Positions 42,061 through 50,084 of a stretch of DNA of 64,000 bases are shown piece after piece. Position 1 is the first letter of the stretch, and each line of letters opens with the position of its first letter. A model generated the notes under the pieces. That model was not told where the DNA came from. It did not search any database and worked only from the letters and a program-made list of their open reading frames with translations. The position numbers and the translations under genes were made by a program. This stretch comes from Algimonas porphyrae (GTDB taxonomy: Bacteria > Pseudomonadota > Alphaproteobacteria > Caulobacterales > Maricaulaceae): the NCBI RefSeq assembly GCF_041429795.1, contig NZ_CP163424.1, positions 1,304,001-1,368,000 of the forward strand, read 5' to 3'.

Positions 42061-43041
42061 ATGGCGGCGAAGAATCCATATGACCTGCTTGGTGTAGCGA
42101 AAACGGCGACGGATAAGGAAATCCGGTCAGCATATCGCAAACTCGCCAAGAAACTGCACCCGGACGTCAATCCGGACGATGCGGCATCGGCTGAGCGCTT
42201 CAAGGAAGTGACGGCGGCGTATAATCTATTGTCGAACGAAGAGTTGCGCAAACAGTATGATAGCGGCGCTATCGACGAACAGGGACAGCAACGCAATCCG
42301 TTCGCCGGTGCAGGCGGTTTCGGACAGCGTGGTCAAGGTCCCGGCTATAATACGGGTTTTGGCGGGTTCGAAGGGTTCGGTGCCAGAGGTGGGTCAGGCG
42401 GCGGCAGAATGGGTCAGGATGATATGTCCGACCTGTTCGGGTCACTATTCGGTATGAATACGGGGCCGTTCTCCGGTGGCATGCGAGGCGGTATGAACCG
42501 GCCACCTGTGCGCCGGAAGGGTGCAGACATTCAATACACAGTCAATCTGTCCTTGCCTGAGTCTCTGAGAGGCGGATTACGGCAGCTTCCATCCGGCACG
42601 AAAGTCCGCATTCCCGCCGGTATTCGGGACGGGCAGAGCCTGCGCGTCCGCGGGAAAGGCGAACCAGGAACGGGCGGCGGACCGGCCGGTGACGCCAAGG
42701 TCAGGATCAGTGTCCGACCGCATCCCAATCTTGCGCGAGACGGCGATGACCTTCATCTCCGCCTGCCGATCAGTCTGGGCGAGGCTTTGCGCGGCGGTTC
42801 GGTCCGGATCGACATGCCTAGCGGTGCGGTCAGTCTGAAAATTAAACCGGGCTCCAATACCGGGCAGAAGATGCGCCTGAAAGGGAAGGGCGCGACGGGA
42901 AAGAACAAGGTGCGCGGGAATCTGATTGTCGAACTGGTCATCATGTTGACAGAGGCTGAACTGGCGCAGGCAGACGATACCAAGCAACAGATAGGCGATG
43001 AAAATGGTGCTGTATTGCGTCAGGGATTGATCGGAAACTAA
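42061..43041 (+). CDS. DnaJ/CbpA-type co-chaperone without zinc finger
   Basis: Protein of 326 residues. J domain at residues about 4-70 (NPYDLLGVAKTATDKEIRSAYRKLAKKLHPDVNPDD, with the HPD motif that stimulates DnaK). A Gly/Phe-rich linker (GAGGFGQRGQGPGYNTGFGG) and two beta-barrel substrate domains (KVRIPAGIRDGQSLRVRGKGEPG; GEALRGGSVRIDMPSGAVSLKIKPGSNTGQKMRLKGKG) follow. The Cys-rich zinc module of DnaJ is absent, so it belongs to the CbpA/class II group. It starts 14 bases after the GTA remnant and may share the transcript. Confidence 0.88.
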   Translation: MAAKNPYDLLGVAKTATDKEIRSAYRKLAKKLHPDVNPDDAASAERFKEVTAAYNLLSNEELRKQYDSGAIDEQGQQRNPFAGAGGFGQRGQGPGYNTGFGGFEGFGARGGSGGGRMGQDDMSDLFGSLFGMNTGPFSGGMRGGMNRPPVRRKGADIQYTVNLSLPESLRGGLRQLPSGTKVRIPAGIRDGQSLRVRGKGEPGTGGGPAGDAKVRISVRPHPNLARDGDDLHLRLPISLGEALRGGSVRIDMPSGAVSLKIKPGSNTGQKMRLKGKGATGKNKVRGNLIVELVIMLTEAELAQADDTKQQIGDENGAVLRQGLIGN

Positions 43042-43089
43042 ACGCACTATTCAGTCTTCGTTCAGAGGACCGAACATAGAAGGGCTGAA

Positions 43090-43401
43090 ATGCGACACAT
43101 GCTTGTCATATCCACCGCGCTTCTCAGCGGCTTTCTGGCGACTCCGGCTTTGGCGGCGGCACCAGCCAGCTTGCCGATCAGCCCGTCTGTTCTGGCAGCA
43201 GAGACGGCCCCTTCGGTTGAACAGGTCGCACAGCGGCAGATCTCGGCGCGCGAAGCGCGGGCCATCGCGCTTGCCCGTGTGCCTGGCGGCGAAGTCGTCG
43301 ATATCCGTCGGACCCGGGATACTTACCGCGTACGCATCATTGCCCGCGATGGCCGCGTCGTCGATATCGTGGTTGACGCGAATACGGGTCGCATCCGATA
43401 G
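43090..43401 (+). CDS. Exported PepSY-domain protein
   Basis: Protein of 103 residues with a signal peptide (cleaved after ALA, about residue 22). It has one PepSY domain (QISAREARAIALARVPGGEVVDIRRTRDTYRVRIIARDGRVVDIVVDANTGRI). PepSY domains are thought to restrain peptidases or sense envelope state; such genes often precede two-component pairs. It is 47 bases before the response regulator gene on the same strand. Confidence 0.8.
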   Translation: MRHMLVISTALLSGFLATPALAAAPASLPISPSVLAAETAPSVEQVAQRQISAREARAIALARVPGGEVVDIRRTRDTYRVRIIARDGRVVDIVVDANTGRIR

Positions 43402-43448
43402 GTCCATTCGAAGCCTTATGATGTTTCACCAATCCGTGCGGAGCCCCC

Positions 43449-44126
43449 ATGCGCATTCTTGTCGTTGAAGATGATCCCGATCTGTCCCGCCAGCTTAAGC
43501 AGGTGCTGAAAGAGCAAGGCTATGCCGTCGATGTCGCCAGTGACGGCGTCGAAGGCCATTTCCTGGGCGATACGGAACCCTATGACGCTGTCGTTCTCGA
43601 CCTGGGTCTGCCCCAGATCGATGGGGTTTCGATCCTGCAGAAATGGCGCGCGGATGAGCGCAAAATGCCTGTCCTGATCCTGACGGCGCGCGACCAGTGG
43701 AGCGAGAAAGTCGCTGGGTTCGATGCGGGCGCAGACGATTACCTCACCAAACCCTTCCATACGGAAGAGCTGCTGGCCCGTCTGCGCGCCCTGTTGCGCC
43801 GGGCTGCTGGACACACCACGGATACGATCGAGATCGGGGATCTGGTTGTCGATAACCGCGCGGCGCGCGCTTTCGTGAACGGCATGGGTATCAAGCTGAC
43901 TAGCCATGAGTTCCGTCTGCTGGCCTATATGGCGGCCCATAAAGGACGGGTGATCTCCCGGACTGAAATGGTCGAGCATATTTACGATCAGGATTTTGAC
44001 CGCGACAGCAATACGATCGAAGTCTTTATCGGTCGCCTGCGCAAGAAGATCGGCACGGACCGGATCGAAACAGTGCGCGGCCTTGGCTATCGTCTGATCG
44101 ACCCCGAGGCACCGGATACGGCATAA
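43449..44126 (+). CDS. OmpR/PhoP-type response regulator
   Basis: Protein of 225 residues. Receiver domain: MRILVVEDDPDLSRQLK (acidic pocket), phospho-acceptor Asp in YDAVVLDLGLP, then LTARDQWSEKVAGFDAGADDYLTKPF with the conserved Lys. The C-terminal winged helix (SHEFRLLAYMAAHKGRVISRTEMVEHIY, NTIEVFIGRLRKKI, VRGLGYRL) binds DNA. The kinase gene begins 4 bases after the stop. PhoP-like by overall pattern; the signal is not known. Confidence 0.93.
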   Translation: MRILVVEDDPDLSRQLKQVLKEQGYAVDVASDGVEGHFLGDTEPYDAVVLDLGLPQIDGVSILQKWRADERKMPVLILTARDQWSEKVAGFDAGADDYLTKPFHTEELLARLRALLRRAAGHTTDTIEIGDLVVDNRAARAFVNGMGIKLTSHEFRLLAYMAAHKGRVISRTEMVEHIYDQDFDRDSNTIEVFIGRLRKKIGTDRIETVRGLGYRLIDPEAPDTA

Positions 44127-44130
44127 GTCC

Positions 44131-45528
44131 ATGGTTGGAGACGTTCCGAACCCTTCGCTCGTCTCCCGTCTGGTCCGCGCGGCGTTGCTGTGGACGGTCC
44201 CGGCGCTCATTACGGCGCTTGTGCTGCTCACCTGGTTCTACCGCAATACGGTCTACCAGTCCTTTGACGATCCGCTGGATTCTGCCGTCACGGCGCTGAT
44301 CGCCTCTGTCGAAGTCACAGAGACAGGACAGCTTTCGCTGACGCGCGAACCGATCGATCCACGCTATCAGCAGGCCTTGTCGGGGCGTTACTGGATGATT
44401 GGGCAACCACGTGAAGAAGGGCGTGTCGTACCCTTACTGGCATCCCGCTCTCTCTACGGCGAAACGCTGATTGTCAGTGACAGAGCCCGCACAGCTTTGT
44501 CCGAAGCGTCTGGCGAAGCGGTTCGCTTTGCCAGTGATGGCCAGAACGGCTCGGAGCCACTTCGCATTGTCGGGCGCGAGGTTCGGCTGCCGGGCATGAA
44601 TGACCCTGTTATCGCCATGGCCGGCGCGGACCGCCGCCCGGCCACCCGTTCCATTCAGCGCTTCGCAGTCATCGCCTTGATCGTGCTGGGGCTTCTCAGC
44701 GCAGGCCTGCTGGCGGCGATCTATGCGCAGGTCCGCTTGGGGCTTAGGCCGCTCTTTACGCTCGCCGAGCGCGTCGCCGCCGTCCGCGAAGGGCAGACGA
44801 CGCGGGTGGAAGGGCGCTACCCGGCCGAGATTGCCGGTGTCGCGGAAGAACTGAACTCCCTGATCGCCCATAACCGCAATGTGGTGGAGCGAGCTCAGAC
44901 CCATGTCGGCAACCTTGCGCATGGGCTGAAAACGCCGATCGCCGTGCTGCAGAACGAAGCCAGTCTGGGATCATCCGTCGATCCCGGTGTCGTGAAACGC
45001 CAGACGGACGCCATGTCGGCACAGGTCGACCATCATCTGCGCCGCGCGCGCGCTGCGGCCCGCGGGCAGGCGATCGGTCTGTCGAGCGACGTCGATAGCG
45101 TGATCAGCGCAATGGCGCGGACTTTGCCCCGTATACATCGCGACAAGGATCTGGTGATCGATGTCGATGGTGATGCCGGTCTGCGATTTCGCGGCGACAA
45201 GCGCGATCTGGAGGACATGGTTGGCAATCTGATGGATAATGCGGCGAAATGGACAGATGGCCGGATCGATGTGATGCGCGGCTGCGACGAAAGCAGCCTG
45301 CAGATTATCATCGAGGATAGCGGTCCGGGCATTCCTGAAACCGCTATTGAGACGGCCCTGAAACGCGGCGCAAGGCTTGACGAAGCCACGCCGGGCTCAG
45401 GCCTGGGCCTGTCGATTGTTGATGATCTGGCCGAAGCCTATGGCGGTTCGCTCAGCCTGTCTCGCAGTCAACTTGGCGGGTTGCGGGCCGCCTTGACCCT
45501 GCCGCGCGCCCAGAAAGATCGGTCGTGA
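44131..45528 (+). CDS. Membrane sensor histidine kinase (PhoQ/EnvZ-type), partner of the preceding regulator
   Basis: Protein of 465 residues. Two membrane helices (about residues 18-38 and 175-195) enclose a periplasmic sensor. Then come HAMP, the dimerisation helix with the phospho-acceptor His in NLAHGLKTPIAVLQNEA, and an HATPase with N-box DLEDMVGNLMDNAAKW and G-boxes EDSGPGIPE and GSGLGLSIV. It overlaps the methyltransferase start (GTGA). Phosphorylates the 43449-44126 regulator by inference from pairing. Confidence 0.92.
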   Translation: MVGDVPNPSLVSRLVRAALLWTVPALITALVLLTWFYRNTVYQSFDDPLDSAVTALIASVEVTETGQLSLTREPIDPRYQQALSGRYWMIGQPREEGRVVPLLASRSLYGETLIVSDRARTALSEASGEAVRFASDGQNGSEPLRIVGREVRLPGMNDPVIAMAGADRRPATRSIQRFAVIALIVLGLLSAGLLAAIYAQVRLGLRPLFTLAERVAAVREGQTTRVEGRYPAEIAGVAEELNSLIAHNRNVVERAQTHVGNLAHGLKTPIAVLQNEASLGSSVDPGVVKRQTDAMSAQVDHHLRRARAAARGQAIGLSSDVDSVISAMARTLPRIHRDKDLVIDVDGDAGLRFRGDKRDLEDMVGNLMDNAAKWTDGRIDVMRGCDESSLQIIIEDSGPGIPETAIETALKRGARLDEATPGSGLGLSIVDDLAEAYGGSLSLSRSQLGGLRAALTLPRAQKDRS

Positions 45529-46145
45529 ACGACAGACCGATTGCACTGGAAGACAGAGATCGGGACGGGGATCGCCTGTTTTCGCCGAGCGCAGGCCGGA
45601 ACAAGGCTGTCATTGCGGCGCGCCTGTCGGACTGGCTGCCTGATGCGGCCACGGTTCTGGAGGTCGGCTCGGGTACGGGTGAACACGGCGCCGCGCTTGG
45701 CGATCTGCGAACGGATGTGATCTGGCAATATAGCGATCCTGATCCGGCCTCACGCCGGAGCCAGAACGCGTGGGCGCATGAGGGGTGGCCAGCCGCGTTG
45801 GCATTGGATCTGACGCAGTCGGACTGGTGGCAGGATCTTGGCCGCTATGATGCGGTCTTTTCAGCCAACATGATCCATATCGCACCGATCGAGGCTGCCC
45901 ATGGACTGGCCCAAGGGGCTTCAGAATGCAGCGATATGGTCATCCTTTACGGACCGTTTCTATTCGGCGAGGCGAGCGCGCCGTCCAATCTGGACTTCGA
46001 TGCCTCGCTCAAACGCCGTGATCCGCGCTGGGGTGTCAGGGATTTGCAGCTTGTTAAGTATATCTTTGAAGATGTCGGCTTTAGTCGGCTCGAAAGCTTC
46101 GACATGCCGCGCAACAATCATCTTGTGAGGCTGTCCAGGCGCTGA
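45525..46145 (+). CDS. DUF938 SAM-dependent methyltransferase-like protein
   Basis: Protein of 206 residues. FSPSAGRNKAVIAARLSDWLPDAATVLEVGSGTGEHGAALG holds the SAM-binding loop, then ANMIHIAPIEAAHGL and YGPFLFGEASAPSNLDFDASLKRRDPRWGVRD, all DUF938 features. Substrate unknown. Starts with GTG overlapping the kinase stop, which suggests co-expression. Confidence 0.88.
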   Translation: MNDRPIALEDRDRDGDRLFSPSAGRNKAVIAARLSDWLPDAATVLEVGSGTGEHGAALGDLRTDVIWQYSDPDPASRRSQNAWAHEGWPAALALDLTQSDWWQDLGRYDAVFSANMIHIAPIEAAHGLAQGASECSDMVILYGPFLFGEASAPSNLDFDASLKRRDPRWGVRDLQLVKYIFEDVGFSRLESFDMPRNNHLVRLSRR

Positions 46146-46159
46146 GCGAGGAGCCTGCC

Positions 46160-47635
46160 GTGCGTGCCGCCCTGATGACTGCCAGTCTGGTTCTGTTCGC
46201 CGCTCCGGCGATGGCCCAGACCGTTCCCACGATCGATATCAAGCGTCCTGCTCAGCAGGAACCCTATCAGCCACTTCGCGACGGGGCTCAAGCCACGCAG
46301 CCGACGCATATAGCGGGCCTACCACCAACGATCATGCAGACGCCGATTGCCGCCCTGCCGTCGATTGCCGATCTGGTCGAGCGCGTCAGCCAGTCGACCG
46401 TCAACATCATCGTGACCACCGCGACAGGTCAGACATTGTCCGAAGGGCAGGGGTCCGGCTTCGTTATTTCGCCAGACCGTGAAGTGGTCACCAACTACCA
46501 TGTGATTGAAGGCGGTCAGACGATCGAAATCGAATTCAATGATGGCCGTCGTTACCCGGCGGAAATCATCGGGACGGACGAGGAAACGGATATTGCGCTG
46601 CTGACCTTCGCGACGAGCGAGCCGATCCCGCATGTCTCGTTTCATCAGGGCAATGCGACCCGCATCGGCGACTGGGTTGTTGCGATCGGTAATCCGTTCG
46701 GGATCGGGCAATCGACATCGCTCGGCGTCGTCTCCGCCATCGGTCGCGCGCGCGTGGATAGTGGGTCCTTCGTCGATTACATCCAGACGGACGCCACCAT
46801 CAATCGTGGCAATAGTGGGGGTCCGCTCTTCAACCTTCAGGGCGATGTCATCGGCGTCAATTCAGCGATCTATTCTCCGACCGGCGCGTCTGTCGGGATT
46901 GCCTTTGTCATCCCGCATCAGACTGCCGAGGAGGTCGTTCAGGCCCTTCGCACCGATGGTCGTGTGCGCCGGGGTTATATGGGCGCCGGTTTGCGTGACG
47001 CCGTGTTCGAGATGGATGGGCTGCCAGGCATTTTCAAATCCGGAGCGCTGGTCAACAATCTTGTCCCGGGCAGTCCGGCTGCTGTCTATGGTCTGCAAAT
47101 CGACGACGTCATCCTGCGCATCAACGACACGCCCGTTCGCAACTCCGTCGAGGCGACACGCGCCATCGGCGAGCTGGACCCCGGCGATGTCGCCACGTTG
47201 ATTTATGAACGCGGCAAGAAAACCTATTCCATCGACGTATCCATCGGCGAGCGTCCGACCAAAGCGGAAGTCCAGCGTGACGCGGCCATCAGTCAGGGCC
47301 TGCCACCACCCGCCCCGAAAACCGCACCCCATGCGCGGATCGATATTGATACAGGCGTGCATGTGCTCGACATTTCGGATGAGTTCCGCAGCGCCATCGG
47401 CATGCGTCTGGACCAGTCAGGGATTTATGTTGAAAGTGTGGAGTTGTCGTCCGAGGCAGAGGCGGCGGGTTTCGAAATCGGCATGGTCCTGCTCTATGCG
47501 GACGGCAAACCAATTGCCGACGTTGATAGTTGGAAGTCGATGATCCTAAACGCCAAGCTCGACAAAAAACGCAGCCTGCAGATCCGCCTGCGACCCAAGA
47601 ATGGCGGTGAGACGACATTGAGGTTGCCACTCTAA
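46160..47635 (+). CDS. Deg/HtrA-type periplasmic serine protease
   Basis: Protein of 491 residues. A GTG start with GAGGAG upstream gives a signal peptide (cleaved after AMA). Protease domain: His in TNYHVIEGG, Asp in DEETDIALL, Ser in RGNSGGPLFN. Two PDZ domains follow (ALVNNLVPGSPAAVYGLQIDD and VESVELSSEAEAAGFEIGM). It degrades or refolds envelope proteins. It lies between two two-component pairs, which suggests an envelope-stress role. Whether it is DegP or DegQ type cannot be told. Confidence 0.92.
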   Translation: MRAALMTASLVLFAAPAMAQTVPTIDIKRPAQQEPYQPLRDGAQATQPTHIAGLPPTIMQTPIAALPSIADLVERVSQSTVNIIVTTATGQTLSEGQGSGFVISPDREVVTNYHVIEGGQTIEIEFNDGRRYPAEIIGTDEETDIALLTFATSEPIPHVSFHQGNATRIGDWVVAIGNPFGIGQSTSLGVVSAIGRARVDSGSFVDYIQTDATINRGNSGGPLFNLQGDVIGVNSAIYSPTGASVGIAFVIPHQTAEEVVQALRTDGRVRRGYMGAGLRDAVFEMDGLPGIFKSGALVNNLVPGSPAAVYGLQIDDVILRINDTPVRNSVEATRAIGELDPGDVATLIYERGKKTYSIDVSIGERPTKAEVQRDAAISQGLPPPAPKTAPHARIDIDTGVHVLDISDEFRSAIGMRLDQSGIYVESVELSSEAEAAGFEIGMVLLYADGKPIADVDSWKSMILNAKLDKKRSLQIRLRPKNGGETTLRLPL

Positions 47636-47736
47636 CCAGTTTGTCATGCAGAAAGGCCGAACCTTACGGAATGGTCGTTATCTTTTCCTAATATCTGTCT
47701 ATAGAAACATGGACAGAGCATTACGGAGAAAAACCG

Positions 47737-48408
47737 ATGAAGATTCTGGTTGTCGAAGACGACGAAGTCGCAGCGGAATATGTCAAAAAGGGCCTGAGCG
47801 AAGCCGGTCATGTCGTCGATCTAGCGGCAGATGGTGATATGGCCCTCGAAATGGCCCGGGCCGCTGATTATGACGCGCTGATCCTGGATCGCATGCTGCC
47901 CAAACGTGACGGTCTGGAAGTGCTGACTGATCTGCGCGAAGACGGCGACGCCACGCCCGTCCTGATCCTGTCCGCTCTGGGTGAAACAGATCATAAGGTC
48001 GAAGGCTTGCGGGCGGGCGGCGACGATTATCTGGCCAAGCCCTACTCCTTTACGGAGCTTCTGGCCCGGGTCGAAGCTATCGGCAGACGCTCCGATCCGA
48101 CGGCGGCTGTCACCAAGCTGAAGGTTGGCGATCTGGAAATGGATTTGCTGGCCCGAACCGTGCGCCGGGCCGGACAGAAGGTTCTGTTGCAGCCACGAGA
48201 GTTTCGTCTGCTGGAATGCCTGATGCGTAATGCGGGTCGGGTCGTGACGCGCACCATGCTGCTGGAAAAAGTTTGGGACTATCATTTCGACCCCCAGACC
48301 AATGTTATCGACGTCCACATTTCGCGTCTGCGCGGGAAGATCGACAAGGAATTCGATACGCCCTTGCTGCATACGGTGCGTGGTGCCGGCTACCGACTCC
48401 AGCCCTGA
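47737..48408 (+). CDS. OmpR-type response regulator
   Basis: Protein of 223 residues. Receiver: MKILVVEDDEVAAEYVKKGLSEAGH, phospho-Asp in YDALILDRMLPKRDGL, Lys in GGDDYLAKPYSFTELL. DNA-binding winged helix: QPREFRLLECLMRNAGRVVTRTMLLEKVWDYHFDPQTNVIDVHISRLRGKID. The pattern (DYHFDPQTNVIDVH) is that of CusR/QseB-like regulators. The kinase gene starts 17 bases after the stop. Confidence 0.93.
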   Translation: MKILVVEDDEVAAEYVKKGLSEAGHVVDLAADGDMALEMARAADYDALILDRMLPKRDGLEVLTDLREDGDATPVLILSALGETDHKVEGLRAGGDDYLAKPYSFTELLARVEAIGRRSDPTAAVTKLKVGDLEMDLLARTVRRAGQKVLLQPREFRLLECLMRNAGRVVTRTMLLEKVWDYHFDPQTNVIDVHISRLRGKIDKEFDTPLLHTVRGAGYRLQP

Positions 48409-48425
48409 TCTGCGTCTGATCAGCC

Positions 48426-50084
48426 TTGCCGGCCGGCACCAAATCCAAGGATGTTCAACCGCTCGGTGATCTGGCCGAGACGCTTGGTCGGCTGCTCAAA
48501 AATACGGTGTTCCGGCTGGCCTTGGTCGGGGCGCTTCTGTTTGGTGGGTCGCTGCTGGTCGCGCAGTTGATTGTCTATGACCAGATCGTGTCCTCTGAAC
48601 AGCGACGTCTCGAAGCCGGTCTTCGGGACGACCTGACGGAACTGGAACGGCTTTTTGCGCGTGGCGGCGAAAACGCGTTGCAAGCGGCGCAGCGCAACGG
48701 TGTCATTCCGGCAGATGCGACCGAGCAAACTCCGATCGTGCGGGACGTTTATGATGGTGGGGCGCGTGAAACCCTCTCCCGTGTGGTGACGCTCCGCGAT
48801 GTTTCCCCCGACATCTATTCCATGTTCGTTTTCAAGGGGGCCGCTGTTGGTAAACTCGTTACCGAGGAAATTCAGCGTCTGGGGATCAACGCTCCGGAAC
48901 TGTCAGAGTTCGACTCCCGCAATCTGATCTGGGAACAGGCTATCGCCGCTGTCGAGAACCCCGATACGGGTGAGGTCGAGGAGCGCCGCATCGTCGCGGT
49001 CGGTCATGCGATCTGGGAAGACGATGTGCGTGTCGGCATGCTCTTTGTCGGGCGTGATATCGAAAACATCATGCGCACGGGGGAGCGCATGCGACGGGCC
49101 ATGACAACGTCCTCGCTGATTGCGCTGATTATGGGTATTTTCTCCTCCATCTTCGTCGCGCGCCGCTTTGCGCGTCGTGTCGACGGGTTGAACAAGCTCG
49201 CGACCGATGTGCAGGCCGGGCATCTGGATCGGCGTGCGCCGCGCACCTATTCTGAAGATGAGATGGATCGGCTGGCAGAGCATTTGAACGGCATGCTCGA
49301 TCATATCGACCGGTTGATGCAGGCCATGCGCTATGCGGGCAACTCGGTCGCGCATGATCTGCGCACGCCGCTGACGCGCCTGCGCACCCGGCTGGAAACG
49401 GCGGCTGTCGAGGCCGGCGACAGTCCCGAAGCCGATGTTTTGTTTGCAGCGGCGGGCGACGCGGACCAGTTGCTCGGCACGTTCGACTCCGTGCTGCGGA
49501 TCGCCCGGCTCGAAGCCGGCGAGCGCCGCGAACTGCTCAAGCCGCTCGATCCGAAACCCATTCTGGACGATCTGGCCGAACTCTATGAACCCGCCTGCGA
49601 AGATGCCGGGCTACGTTTTACCCATGATATTGCTGACGGGCTGAATATCATGGCGGATCGGGGGCTGCTTTCGCAGGCCGTGTCCAATCTGGTCGAAAAT
49701 GCCATCAAATATGCGGGCGGTGGCGGGGGGTCGCGCATTTACCTGTCTGCCACCAAAGGTCAGAAAGGACGTGTGCGGATCGCGGTTGCTGATGATGGTC
49801 CGGGCATTCCCATGTTCGACCGGGAACGGGTTAAGGAACGTTTCGTCCGGCTGGATAAAAGCCGTACCCTACCAGGCTCGGGTCTGGGGCTGGCCTTGGT
49901 CGATGCGGTTGCCGAACTGCATCAGGCCGAATTTACGATGGATGACGGGCTCGGATCGCAGGCCGTAATGGACGGGGACGAAGATGACGCCGGGCGTCCG
50001 GGATTGAAAGTTTCGTTGATCTTCCCGCGGGTCAGATCGCCCCGGAAATCTGACAGCCCGGCACCCAAGGACGGTTCGACTTAA
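48426..50084 (+). CDS. HAMP-type sensor histidine kinase, partner of the preceding regulator
   Basis: Protein of about 552 residues; the TTG start at 48426 is only a guess, since no ATG precedes the first membrane helix (FRLALVGALLFGGSLLVAQLI). A periplasmic part (about 50-215), second membrane helix (ALIMGIFSSIFVARRFA), HAMP and coiled coil follow. The H-box is NSVAHDLRTPLTRLRTRLE, and the ATPase has LSQAVSNLVENAIKYAGGG and SGLGLALVDAVAELHQA. The C-terminal 60 residues are a loop-rich extension. The stop interlocks with that of the PleC-like kinase on the other strand (TTAA at 50081-50084). Confidence 0.9.
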   Translation: MPAGTKSKDVQPLGDLAETLGRLLKNTVFRLALVGALLFGGSLLVAQLIVYDQIVSSEQRRLEAGLRDDLTELERLFARGGENALQAAQRNGVIPADATEQTPIVRDVYDGGARETLSRVVTLRDVSPDIYSMFVFKGAAVGKLVTEEIQRLGINAPELSEFDSRNLIWEQAIAAVENPDTGEVEERRIVAVGHAIWEDDVRVGMLFVGRDIENIMRTGERMRRAMTTSSLIALIMGIFSSIFVARRFARRVDGLNKLATDVQAGHLDRRAPRTYSEDEMDRLAEHLNGMLDHIDRLMQAMRYAGNSVAHDLRTPLTRLRTRLETAAVEAGDSPEADVLFAAAGDADQLLGTFDSVLRIARLEAGERRELLKPLDPKPILDDLAELYEPACEDAGLRFTHDIADGLNIMADRGLLSQAVSNLVENAIKYAGGGGGSRIYLSATKGQKGRVRIAVADDGPGIPMFDRERVKERFVRLDKSRTLPGSGLGLALVDAVAELHQAEFTMDDGLGSQAVMDGDEDDAGRPGLKVSLIFPRVRSPRKSDSPAPKDGST

